A stretch of DNA of 56,114 bases, taken from contig CAMVRM010000016.1 of the NCBI GenBank assembly GCA_947169885.1, forward strand, positions 1-56,114, in the 5' to 3' direction. The first letter of the stretch is position 1; each line of letters begins with the position of its first letter. Source of the stretch: an uncultured Ruminococcus sp. (GTDB taxonomy: Bacteria > Bacillota > Clostridia > Oscillospirales > Ruminococcaceae). Positions 33,956 through 42,020 of this stretch are shown in pieces. The translations under genes and the position numbers were made by a program. The notes beneath the pieces were generated by a model. The model did not search any database and was not told the DNA's origin. It worked only from the letters and a program-made list of their open reading frames with translations.

Positions 33956-35485
33956 TCAGTTTTCTGATTTTGTTTTCGGGTAAAGCCTGTTTACTGCTTC
34001 GTAACTCCATATCATACCCATTATGAGGAAGAAGAAGGGAGTGGTGGAAACAGAAGTGGTGTTGAGCATCGACTGCACGAAGAAGCCGATGAACGCCGCA
34101 AAAAGACCTGTACCCAGTCCTTTGTCTATCTTGCCCTCGCAGGCGGCTTTGAGCATTCTGCAAGCCTTGATGAATGTGATGATGACTGCCGCAAGATAGA
34201 GTGCTGCGCCGACTGCACCACGGGTTATTGCGATGTCGAGTATCTCGTTATAGGTGCGGTCTGTCTCCATTCCGTCATCGAACATCGTGCCCCAGTTGTC
34301 AGGACCTACGCCGATAGCAGGGGAGTGAGTGAACACCAGCCAGCCGTCATACCAGAGGGTGAAATAGATGTTGTCATCGTGGTCGGTGTGCTTGTCGTAA
34401 GCGATGCCGAGACGCTCGAAAGAGTCGGTGAAGATGACCTGTTCGTTGCTCATGCGGAAATTATCCGTAAGCACGATACCTGCGGCGATACAGCCTGCCG
34501 CCGCAACAGCGAGAACGCTTGTTATCACAGCACCCTTGCCGCCCTTTGAAGCTATCGAAGTTATGAGCGAAACGATAAGCACACAGCCAATGCCTACCAT
34601 TGCAGGGAGCGTCTGAGTGACGATCGCCGCACCCGACATAAGACCTGTGCAGACAAGGCAGACAGCCTTAGCGGACATTTTTTCGGAGTGAGCGGCTTTG
34701 TTTACTGCGAGTGCCGCCGAAATGGTAAGCAGAGCGCCCAGTGCGAAAGGTGAGCAGGTCACGCCGTCAGCGGCATATGAAGCGTCATAAGCGCCGTAAG
34801 CGTTGAAATATTCCGCATAGCGGACGGAATTTTTATAGCCTAAGAACAGGTAGTTGTAATAGCTGGGTATCCATTTTGAAAGTGCGGGGATACTTTGAAG
34901 AATGCCGAGCAGTGCGTTTGCCGTTCCGATGCCGATAAGGGTGTTTGCCGAGCGTTTTCTCCACACTTCATCGGTAAGGCTGATACCTATTGTGAAAAAG
35001 CCGATGTAGCCGATAAATGAGATAAGTCCGTCAGCACGATCCATATAGCCGTAAACAGCTGTTCCTTTATCTTCTGCTGCAAGTGTGGAGACAAGTGCCG
35101 AGACCAGCACTGCCGCAAAAATGAGCAGAGCCTTGTTGCGCTTTAAGTAGACTTCTTTTTTAACGCAGGCTATCATGAAAACCAGCATTCCCAAAAAGCC
35201 TGCGATTATCACGGAAGTCATGATAAGGAAAACGAACGTATCATTGTTCTCGGTGCGGAGCATCATGAATTCACTGCCGATGCCCACTGCTTTTGACACG
35301 TAGTAAGGAACGCTTGAAAGTGCGACCAGAAGCATTGCTATGATGCTGTAAACGCCGCAGAGTTTGTGAGCGCCCTCGGGGGTCATGTTGATGATGAAAT
35401 CCGAATTGCCGCCCGAGCCGAACAGATGTTTGTGTTCAGCATGGGTATCGGACTTTGCGCTGAACGTAGCGCTTTTTTTAGCCAT
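33956..35485 (-). CDS. O-antigen ligase-like polysaccharide membrane protein
   Basis: The 509-residue protein has about ten to eleven hydrophobic helices. A large outer loop (about 360-430) contains HSPAIGVGPDNW and DRTYNEILDIAITRG, the Wzy_C signature of O-antigen ligases and polymerases, with catalytic-type Arg and His residues nearby. Such proteins join polymers at the cell surface; in Gram-positives they work in teichoic-acid or polysaccharide assembly. The N-terminal 30 residues are polar and cytoplasmic. Start: ATG 35485 follows TTAGGAGTG. It lies between rny and the acpS group; the substrate is not shown by context. Confidence 0.82.
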   Translation of the reverse strand: MAKKSATFSAKSDTHAEHKHLFGSGGNSDFIINMTPEGAHKLCGVYSIIAMLLVALSSVPYYVSKAVGIGSEFMMLRTENNDTFVFLIMTSVIIAGFLGMLVFMIACVKKEVYLKRNKALLIFAAVLVSALVSTLAAEDKGTAVYGYMDRADGLISFIGYIGFFTIGISLTDEVWRKRSANTLIGIGTANALLGILQSIPALSKWIPSYYNYLFLGYKNSVRYAEYFNAYGAYDASYAADGVTCSPFALGALLTISAALAVNKAAHSEKMSAKAVCLVCTGLMSGAAIVTQTLPAMVGIGCVLIVSLITSIASKGGKGAVITSVLAVAAAGCIAAGIVLTDNFRMSNEQVIFTDSFERLGIAYDKHTDHDDNIYFTLWYDGWLVFTHSPAIGVGPDNWGTMFDDGMETDRTYNEILDIAITRGAVGAALYLAAVIITFIKACRMLKAACEGKIDKGLGTGLFAAFIGFFVQSMLNTTSVSTTPFFFLIMGMIWSYEAVNRLYPKTKSEN

Positions 35486-35500
35486 AAGTTTTCACTCCTA

Positions 35501-35525
35501 ATGAAAAGAGCGGACTTGCGTCCGC
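35501..35525 (-). terminator. Possible terminator after rny
   Basis: A 6-bp stem (GCGGAC 35510-35515 with GTCCGC 35520-35525), 4-nt loop, and TCTTTT on the minus strand just before the next gene's ribosome site. Partial read-through would allow joint expression. Confidence 0.55.
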
Positions 35526-35534
35526 CCTGTTTCT

Positions 35535-37112
35535 TTACTTTGCGTATTCAACGACACGGCTTTCGCGGATAAGATTGATCTTGATCTGTCCGGGATAATT
35601 CATCTCGTTTTCGATCTTCTTAGCGATCTCACGAGCCACGATCACCATCTTTTCGTCGTTAAGCTTTTCGGGCTTGATCATAACTCTCACTTCTCTGCCT
35701 GCCTGTATAGCGTAAGTCTTTTCTACGCCGTCGAACGACGAGCAGATCTCTTCAAGTTTTTCAAGTCTCTTGATGTAATTTTCGTAATTTTCGCTTCTCG
35801 CACCCGGTCTTGCCGCTGAAATAGCGTCTGCCGCCTGTACAAGAGCTGCCACAACTGTGCGTGTTTCAACGTCGCCGTGGTGGGCTTCGATAGCGTGGAT
35901 CACTTCGGGAGATTCCTTATATCTCTTGCACACGTCAACACCTATCTGAACATGAGAGCCTTCGATCTCGTAGCTCAGAGCCTTACCGATGTCGTGCAGA
36001 AGACCCGCACGTCTTGCAAGGTTAGCATCAACGCCCAGTTCAGAAGCCATCATGCCTGCCAGATGTGCCACTTCGATCGAGTGATCCAGCACATTCTGAC
36101 GATAGCTTGTTCTGTATCTGAGTCTGCCTATAAGCTTCACAAGTTCGTGGTTCAGACCGTGAACGTTTGTTTCCATCACGGCTCTTTCGCCCTCCTGCTT
36201 TATCTTATGCTCAACTTCACGTCTTGCCTTGTCCACCATTTCCTCGATGCGGGTGGGGTGGATACGTCCGTCAGCGATAAGTTTTTCGAGTGCGATCCTT
36301 GCGATCTCTCGTCTTACCTGATCAAAGCATGAAACAGTGATAGCTTCGGGTGTGTCATCAATGATAAGGTCGGCTCCCGTCAGGGTCTCGATCGCACGGA
36401 TATTTCTGCCCTCACGACCGATTATTCTGCCCTTCATGTCATCGTTGGGAAGTGTTACCACCGAAACAGCTGCTTCGGAGACCTGATCTGCTGCGCAGCG
36501 TGAGATAGCAAGTGAGATATACTGCCTTGCCTTAGCTTCGCAGTCCTCCTTGACCTGTGCTTCGTATGCAGAGATCCTGACAGCCTTTTCGTGAGTAAGT
36601 TCATTATCAAGACTTGCGAGCAGATATTCCTTCGCCTGATCGACAGTGAACTGCGAGATGCGTTCAAGTTCTGCCTGTTGGCTGTCCTTGATCTTTTCAG
36701 CCTCAGCGATCTTGTCATCTGCCTTCTTGAGTTTGGACTGGAGCTGATCCTCCTTGCGTTCAAGGGAGTTCATCTTTTTATCCAACGACTCCTCCTTCTG
36801 ATTAAGGCGGCGTTCCTGTCTGGTCACTTCGCTTCGGCGTTCCTTGATCTCCTTTTCAGCTTCCTGACGCTGTTTGTTGATCTGTTCGTTTGCTTCAACG
36901 AGTTTTTCCTTCTTGACGTACTCAGCGTTTTTCTTAGCTTCGGCGAGCAGTCTTTCGGCTTCCTTTTCGGCTGAGCCTATTGCTGCCTCGGCTGTGGTAC
37001 GGCGGTATTCGACACCCTTGTTAAAGCCCTGCTTGTAGAATATGTAACCGGCTGCGGCTGCGCCGATAACCAGCATGGCAAAACAGAGTGCTACTACACC
37101 AAATGTTCCCAT
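35535..37112 (-). CDS. rny: Ribonuclease Y
   Basis: The 525-residue endoribonuclease starts mRNA decay in Firmicutes and sits at the membrane. It has an N-terminal membrane helix (about 2-25), a long Glu/Lys/Gln coiled coil (about 35-205), a KH RNA-binding domain with [18 protein letters not shown] (about 215-275), and an HD catalytic domain with [13 protein letters not shown] and [17 protein letters not shown] (about 340-435). The C-terminal domain ends with [14 protein letters not shown]. Start: ATG 37112 follows GAAGGAGGAAGG; the longer frame to 37175 is leader. Length and layout are normal. Confidence 0.97.
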   Translation of the reverse strand: MGTFGVVALCFAMLVIGAAAAGYIFYKQGFNKGVEYRRTTAEAAIGSAEKEAERLLAEAKKNAEYVKKEKLVEANEQINKQRQEAEKEIKERRSEVTRQERRLNQKEESLDKKMNSLERKEDQLQSKLKKADDKIAEAEKIKDSQQAELERISQFTVDQAKEYLLASLDNELTHEKAVRISAYEAQVKEDCEAKARQYISLAISRCAADQVSEAAVSVVTLPNDDMKGRIIGREGRNIRAIETLTGADLIIDDTPEAITVSCFDQVRREIARIALEKLIADGRIHPTRIEEMVDKARREVEHKIKQEGERAVMETNVHGLNHELVKLIGRLRYRTSYRQNVLDHSIEVAHLAGMMASELGVDANLARRAGLLHDIGKALSYEIEGSHVQIGVDVCKRYKESPEVIHAIEAHHGDVETRTVVAALVQAADAISAARPGARSENYENYIKRLEKLEEICSSFDGVEKTYAIQAGREVRVMIKPEKLNDEKMVIVAREIAKKIENEMNYPGQIKINLIRESRVVEYAK

Positions 37113-37337
37113 TGTATAGCCTTCCTCCTTCTCTGAAAGCACGGAACACACTGACCGAAAATACTGCTGAAACAACGTGCGCTTTGCACGAAAGAACGTT
37201 TGTTCTGAGGTCTGTATGTTCCGCTCATATGAAATTTTAAAGATACAAGCATTTAAATTTTATCAAAACGTCAAACGTTCCGCCGTCAGCGATGACCGAC
37301 AGCGTTACGATATTTCAAAAAAATAATGCGTAATTTT

Positions 37338-37366
37338 ATTGTACAATATTTTTCTGTGTTTGTCAA
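37338..37366 (-). promoter_or_regulatory. Promoter of rny with ~220-nt leader
   Basis: TTGACA (37361-37366) and TACAAT (37338-37343), 17 bp apart, minus strand. The leader (37113-37331) holds a small hairpin (CGTGC/GCACG) but no gene. RNase Y leaders are a plausible site of self-control; that is inference. Confidence 0.8.
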
Positions 37367-37403
37367 GGTATTTTTCCTATTTTTAATAAAAAATATAAAA
37401 AAA

Positions 37404-37449
37404 TTTTCTGACGGGAAAAGGCGGTTCAGAGCTTTTTCCTGTCAGAAAA
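37404..37449 (-). terminator. Terminator of the cation diffusion facilitator gene
   Basis: A 16-bp stem (one G-T pair) around a 13-nt loop, followed on the minus strand by a long T-run. Confidence 0.85.
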
Positions 37450-37458
37450 GCATAAGTT

Positions 37459-38358
37459 TCATTTTGAATAAGGATTAACGTGAACCATGCAGTGTTTGAC
37501 ATCGGGGAATTCACGTTCTATTGAATCGTGGACTTTTTCGGCGGTATCGTGCGACTGAGCGAGGGTCTTTAAGGGATCCATAGCTATCTCGACCTCGACA
37601 TAGACCCTTGAACCGAACAGACGTGTGCGCAGTTCATCTATCGCAAGAACATCTTCCGTTGCGAGTATGACCTCACGCATTTTGTCGGAATATTCATCGG
37701 GACAGGCTCTGTCGATCATTTTGTTTACCGCATCGAGGAATATCTCGACTGCCGCTTTCTCGATGAACACGCAGATGACCGCACCTGCAACGGGGTCAAG
37801 CACGGGATAGCCCAGTCTTGCGCCGAGTATGCCGACGAACGAACCTACTGATGAGAGCGCATCTGAGCGGTGATGCCACGCATCTGCTTTGAGCGCACCC
37901 GAGTTTATCTTTTTGGCGGCGGAGATCGTGTATCGGTACATAAGTTCCTTGACGGCTATTGAGATGACAGCTGTCACCAGCGCCGCCGCACCCGGTACAA
38001 CAAGTTTTCCGCTGCCCGAGTCGGCTATCTTCTTTATGCTGGTGTAACCTATGCCTGCGCCTGTTGCGGCAAGCACCACCGCCAGCAGAAGTGAAGCGAC
38101 ACATTCAAGCCGTTCATGTCCAAAAGGGTGTTCCTTGTCAGCCTGTTTGTTTGACAGGGAAACGCCTGCCATGACGACAAGCGTGCTGAATACGTCCGAA
38201 GCGGAGTGAACAGCATCCGAGATCATCGCTCCCGAGTGTGCAAAAAGTCCTGCGAGCAGTTTTATGAGCGACAGGAACACGTTCACCACAATGCTTATGA
38301 CCGACACCCTCATAGCTGTCGAAAGAAATTTTTCGTTTTGTCTGTCTGTCTTTTCCAT
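37459..38358 (-). CDS. Cation diffusion facilitator family transporter
   Basis: The 299-residue protein exports divalent metal ions (Zn2+, Fe2+ or Mn2+) in exchange for protons. It has six membrane helices (about 15-200) with metal-site residues in ISDAVHSASDV (helix 2) and WHHRSDAL (helix 5), both of HxxxD form, which is commonest in Zn-type members. The C-terminal cytoplasmic domain has MREVILATEDVLAID and the closing DVKHCMVHVNP, with FGSRVYVEVEIAMDP between. Start: ATG 38358 follows GGGGTG. It stands alone with its own terminator, with no visible regulator beside it. Confidence 0.92.
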   Translation of the reverse strand: MEKTDRQNEKFLSTAMRVSVISIVVNVFLSLIKLLAGLFAHSGAMISDAVHSASDVFSTLVVMAGVSLSNKQADKEHPFGHERLECVASLLLAVVLAATGAGIGYTSIKKIADSGSGKLVVPGAAALVTAVISIAVKELMYRYTISAAKKINSGALKADAWHHRSDALSSVGSFVGILGARLGYPVLDPVAGAVICVFIEKAAVEIFLDAVNKMIDRACPDEYSDKMREVILATEDVLAIDELRTRLFGSRVYVEVEIAMDPLKTLAQSHDTAEKVHDSIEREFPDVKHCMVHVNPYSK

Positions 38359-38676
38359 AACAACACCCCAAAACAGATAATAGTTAATTGATAATAGATA
38401 AGGTGCGCCTGCGGCGGTATTTATAGAAGTTAAGAGATATTGAAAAAAATCTTTTATCTCTTATCTGTATTGACCGCCCGAGCCGCTCGGACTGACGTTA
38501 TAAACAAAACTTAGGTGCGAGGGCATCGAGCCGTCCGCCCGAGACCGCTTGAATATTATATCATATGCGGTAAGGGTTGTCAAGGGTCAGTGTTTTGATG
38601 GATTTGTTTAAAATATGGCGTTTTGCTGAAATTTGCATTTTGGTTTTGTTTATCTTGTCGAAAATTTGCTTTTCTT
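38359..38676. other. Intergenic spacer with short palindromes
   Basis: No gene is visible. It contains TTATCTNTTATCTGT-type strings seen in other spacers of the window, GTGCGCC-T-GCGGCG (also as a variant near 56041), and CCGAG-CCG-CTCGG with related CGAGCC words at 38470-38560. Confidence 0.5.
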
Positions 38677-38705
38677 TTGACATGATAGATAAAATGTTGT
38701 AAAAT
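38677..38705 (+). promoter_or_regulatory. Promoter of the two-component system
   Basis: TTGACA (38677-38682), 17 bp, TAAAAT (38700-38705). Confidence 0.8.
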
Positions 38706-38863
38706 AGAATTGTTACATACTTCACACGAAACGGCGAGGTGTGGGCTGCGATGACGGCTTTTTGCAGGACTGAGGAGCTGGGCGATGATCTTTATGAACA
38801 GATGTGTCAGCTTGGCAGACAGGTCGCAGCAGGTTATCCCAAAATAAAAGGAACTTTACAGCA

Positions 38864-39520
38864 ATGAAACGTATAACGATAATCGAGGACGATATGGCAC
38901 TCAACAACGGCATAGCTATCGCACTGAGAAGCCCCGAATACACTTTCAGACAGCTTTACACGCTGGGAAGTTTTTCGCAGGAAGAACAGACCGATCTTAT
39001 CATACTTGACATAAATCTTCCCGACGGCAACGGTTTTGACTTTCTGAAAAAGCTGAGACAGAGTTCCGACATTCCTGTTATCATTCTTACGGCGAACGAC
39101 CTTGAAACGGACGAAGTGACAGGGCTGGAACTCGGCGCAGATGACTACATAACAAAGCCGTTCAGCCTTATGGTGCTGAGGGCACGCATAGACAAGGTGC
39201 TGAAACGCAGGGGTGCAGTCCCTGAAAGCGTTTACTGTGATGAGCGTTATTCTTTCGATTTTGAGAAAATGGAATTTCTTGTAAACGGCAGAGCGGTTGA
39301 ACTTAGCAAGACCGAACAGAAACTTCTTCGTTTGTTCATTATGAATAAAAATCAAACTTTGCCGAGAGAACGGCTTGTTGACCGCATATGGACTGACGGC
39401 GCTGAGTATGTTGACGAGAACGCACTTTCGGTAACAGTCGGCAGGCTCAGGAAAAAACTAAATGCCGCCGACCGTATTCAGACAGTTTACGGCATCGGTT
39501 ACGCATGGAGGGTCAAGTGA
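38864..39520 (+). CDS. Response regulator, OmpR/PhoB family
   Basis: The 218-residue protein has a receiver domain (1-115) with acidic pocket IIEDD, phospho-acceptor Asp in LIILDINLPDG (about 51), Thr in ILTAND and Lys in DYITKPFS. A C-terminal winged helix (about 125-218) has VELSKTEQKLLRLF, RLVDRIW and TVYGIGYAWRV. It binds DNA when phosphorylated. Start: ATG 38864 follows AAAAGGAA; the longer frame from 38804 lacks a site. Its stop overlaps the start of the kinase gene (TGATG). Confidence 0.95.
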   Translation: MKRITIIEDDMALNNGIAIALRSPEYTFRQLYTLGSFSQEEQTDLIILDINLPDGNGFDFLKKLRQSSDIPVIILTANDLETDEVTGLELGADDYITKPFSLMVLRARIDKVLKRRGAVPESVYCDERYSFDFEKMEFLVNGRAVELSKTEQKLLRLFIMNKNQTLPRERLVDRIWTDGAEYVDENALSVTVGRLRKKLNAADRIQTVYGIGYAWRVK

Positions 39521-40371
39521 TGTTCGGAGGGAGAAAGCTTCTTGAACGGCTGGACAGAATGTTGGAGGACGGCATAAACGGAACGTTTGAAGAGTCGGAA
39601 TACAGCGAGGAACAGTTGTCAAAGCTTGAAACAAAGTGGCTGAGATACCTTACCACTTCAAAACTGTCGGCGCAGAAAACGGAGCAGGAGCGTCAGAAAC
39701 TGAAAGAACTTGTTTCGGACATATCCCACCAGACCAGAACGCCTATTGCAAATATTCTGTTATATACACAGCTTTTGCAGGAACAGCCGCTTGACGATGA
39801 GAGCCGTCAGCTTGCGCAGGAGATACGCAGGCAGTCGGAGAAGCTGGAATTTCTGATACAGTCGCTTGTTAAGACTTCACGGCTTGAAACCGGGACTTTT
39901 GTTTTTTCGCCGAAAAAGGTCGAACTTTCAGCGGTGTTATCGGCGGCGGCAGAGCAGGCTTTGCCGAATGCGGAGCAGAAGAACATAAGCATCATCATGC
40001 CGACAGAGCGTTGTGAAGCGGTTCTTGATGCAAAGTGGACGCAGGAAGCGCTTTTCAACATTATCGACAATGCGGTGAAGTATTCGGGCGAGGGCAGTGT
40101 GATAAAGCTTTCGGTCAAAAGCTATGAGATGTTTGCGTGTGCTGTCGCTGCCGATAACGGCATAGGGATAACGGAGGAGGAACTTCCACGGATATTCGGA
40201 CGTTTTTACCGTGGGCAGAACGTCAGGGAGCAGAGCGGCGTTGGGATAGGCTTATATCTGAGCCGACAGATAATCGAGGGGCAGGGCGGCTACATAACTG
40301 CCCTTTCAAAGACAGGCGCAGGCTCGGAGTTCAGAGTGTTCCTGCCGAAACAGACAAACCACAAAATTTAG
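39520..40371 (+). CDS. Sensor histidine kinase lacking membrane helices
   Basis: The 283-residue protein has a short helical N-terminus (1-60), a dimerisation/phospho-acceptor domain with His in SDISHQTRTPI (about 74), and a catalytic ATPase domain with NIIDNAVKYS (N box), DNGIGI (G1), IFGRFYRG (F box) and GVGIGLYLSR (G2). No transmembrane segment or outer sensor is visible, so it probably senses through a partner, as short kinases coupled to ABC transporters do. Start: ATG 39520 has GGAGGG just upstream; the ATG at 39505 lies before it. The gene is followed by a repeat-rich 890-bp spacer and an ABC transporter. Confidence 0.92.
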   Translation: MFGGRKLLERLDRMLEDGINGTFEESEYSEEQLSKLETKWLRYLTTSKLSAQKTEQERQKLKELVSDISHQTRTPIANILLYTQLLQEQPLDDESRQLAQEIRRQSEKLEFLIQSLVKTSRLETGTFVFSPKKVELSAVLSAAAEQALPNAEQKNISIIMPTERCEAVLDAKWTQEALFNIIDNAVKYSGEGSVIKLSVKSYEMFACAVAADNGIGITEEELPRIFGRFYRGQNVREQSGVGIGLYLSRQIIEGQGGYITALSKTGAGSEFRVFLPKQTNHKI

Positions 40372-40457
40372 AACCTGTCTTAACTGTTTTTCATCAAGTT
40401 TGGAGATGCGCTGTGATCGTGACACTATAAGACTTCGCTATATATTGGCGTCTGATC

Positions 40458-40486
40458 CAGACACCCTGCCCGTCTTATCAGACACC
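40458..40486 (+). repeat. 29-bp direct repeat, left copy
   Basis: Identical to 41188-41216. Built from two CAGACACC words around CTGCCCGTCTTAT. Confidence 0.9.
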
Positions 40487-40489
40487 CTT

Positions 40490-40537
40490 CCAGACGCCTA
40501 AAACGACGTAATACCGTCGAAAAGACGCCAAGACGCC
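40490..40537 (+). repeat. 48-bp inverted repeat, left arm (GACGCC-rich)
   Basis: Its ends are the reverse complement of 41127-41174, while the inner GACGTAATACCGTCG is in the same orientation in both. Confidence 0.8.
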
Positions 40538-40570
40538 TTAAACTCAAGTCGGTATATATTTTATAGTGAT

Positions 40571-40645
40571 ACCTTTGAAACTTCTGACGGTCAGCATATA
40601 TTACTGATAGCTGAACGTCAGCTATATACCTCTGAAACTTCTGAC
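40571..40645 (+). repeat. Direct repeat pair flanking a perfect palindrome
   Basis: An 18-bp repeat (40571-40588, 40628-40645; one mismatch, core GAAACTTCTGAC) flanks ATAGCTGA-ACG-TCAGCTAT (40607-40625). Such symmetry is typical of regulator binding. Confidence 0.6.
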
Positions 40646-40804
40646 ATTCCTGCCGTTGCTTGCAATATTCGTGGAATATGCGATACTGTATTTATCCTCA
40701 TTGAGCCTATCTCGGTCAACGTGAAATATCTATCTATTGTCTATCATCTGTTATCTGTAAAAAGTTGGGAGATAGGGAAAAGGTAGGGAGAAGGGGAAAG
40801 GTGG

Positions 40805-40923
40805 TTTGGAGGGAAACACCCTTAGGGGAGGAAAGGGGAAAGGGGGCATACTAAGCAGTCCGAGGATAGTCTCATGAAATCCCCCCTTTCCTCTTTCTTC
40901 CCCGAGGGGGTGTCCCTCCAAAA
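40805..40923. repeat. Long imperfect inverted repeat, purine-rich arm
   Basis: The left arm (40805-40846, G/A-rich) and right arm (40881-40923, C/T-rich) pair over about 42 bp with a few mismatches and a ~34-nt loop. The purine run extends left to about 40760. The sequence at 40936-41000 (AAAGCAGTCC, then a string ending CACGCC) resembles the middle of copies A and B, suggesting a diverged third copy. Confidence 0.75.
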
Positions 40924-41126
40924 AGTAGGGTTCATCACAAAGCAGTCCTAAGCAAAACAAAATGAAAAGCCCACGCCAAACAAAAAAGTAGGGTTTCACA
41001 TCGAACTACCCCAAAGCAAACTGACTATAAATGAGAAGATTTGACAATTTACACAAAAGTAAACCTTTGTATATTTTAACAAAACCGCTCATTTATAGTA
41101 CATAATATAGTGCGACTTACAAAAAT

Positions 41127-41174
41127 GGCGTCTTGGCGTCTGAATGACGTAATACCGTCGTTTTGGGCGTCTGG
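41127..41174 (+). repeat. 48-bp inverted repeat, right arm
   Basis: Inverted partner of 40490-40537, sharing GGCGTCTTGGCGTCT and GGCGTCTGG ends. Confidence 0.8.
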
Positions 41175-41187
41175 TTAGCCGTCTTGT

Positions 41188-41216
41188 CAGACACCCTGCC
41201 CGTCTTATCAGACACC
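41188..41216 (+). repeat. 29-bp direct repeat, right copy
   Basis: Identical to 40458-40486, about 120 bp before the ABC transporter gene. Confidence 0.9.
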
Positions 41217-41278
41217 ATTTCAGAATGAATATTACAGAACTGTTAGATTTCAGAAAGGCTCATGACAGTTTTGGACGG

Positions 41279-41284
41279 TATAAT
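41279..41284 (+). promoter_or_regulatory. Possible -10 box of the ABC transporter
   Basis: TATAAT 53 bp before the start codon with no good -35; a regulator-dependent promoter is possible. Confidence 0.4.
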
Positions 41285-41336
41285 GATTGCAGTGGAGATG
41301 ATCTGCTGCAATTTGTTTTTTAAAGGAGAATGCAAA

Positions 41337-42020
41337 ATGGCGATACTGAAAACCGAAAGGCTCACAAAGATATACGGGAAAGAGCCTAATGAAGTAACGG
41401 CACTTGATGATGCTTATCTGAGCGTTGAACAGGGAGAGTTTGCGGCGATAGTCGGGACTTCGGGAAGCGGAAAGTCAACACTTCTGCACCTTCTGGGCGG
41501 ACTTGACAGACCCACACAGGGAAAGGTGTTCGTTGACGGCAAGGATATTTTTGAACTGGGGGACGAAGCGCTCACTATCTTCCGCAGAAGAAAGATAGGT
41601 TTTGTGTTCCAGTCATTCAACCTTGTGCCTACGCTCAACGTTTATGAGAATATCGTGTTCCCGATACAGCTTGACGGGAGCGAGATCGACACAAGCTTTG
41701 TTGATGAGGTAATAAGCGTTCTCGGGCTTGAAGAAATGACAGAACGTCTGCCGAACCAGCTTTCGGGCGGTCAGCAGCAAAGGGTCGCTATCGCAAGGGC
41801 GCTTGCCGCAAAGCCTGCTATACTGCTTGCGGACGAACCGACAGGAAACTTGGACAGCAAGACTTCACAAGATGTTTTGAGCCTGCTCAAAGTCACAGGT
41901 CAGAAGTTCGGTCAGACGATCGTGATGATAACCCACAACGAGGCTATCGCACAAATGGCAGACCGCATTATCCGCATAGAGGACGGCTGTATCGTCAAGG
42001 GCGGTGACAGAAATGATTAA
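41337..42020 (+). CDS. ABC transporter ATP-binding protein (MacB/LolD type)
   Basis: The 227-residue protein has Walker A GTSGSGKST, Q-loop VFQSFN, signature LSGGQQQRVAIARAL, Walker B ILLADEPTG and the H-loop MITHNEA. The opening LTKIYGKEPNEVTALDDAYL is characteristic of the MacB/LolD/BceA class, which drives FtsX-like permeases. Start: ATG 41337 follows AAAGGAG. Its stop overlaps the permease start (8 bp). It lies downstream of a two-component system on the same strand, an arrangement typical of peptide-antibiotic sensing and resistance modules. Confidence 0.95.
   Translation: MAILKTERLTKIYGKEPNEVTALDDAYLSVEQGEFAAIVGTSGSGKSTLLHLLGGLDRPTQGKVFVDGKDIFELGDEALTIFRRRKIGFVFQSFNLVPTLNVYENIVFPIQLDGSEIDTSFVDEVISVLGLEEMTERLPNQLSGGQQQRVAIARALAAKPAILLADEPTGNLDSKTSQDVLSLLKVTGQKFGQTIVMITHNEAIAQMADRIIRIEDGCIVKGGDRND

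Noticed and set aside
40751-40999. Minus-strand 82-residue Pro/Phe-rich reading frame
   Set aside because: It translates the pyrimidine side of the inverted repeat and lacks any start signal.
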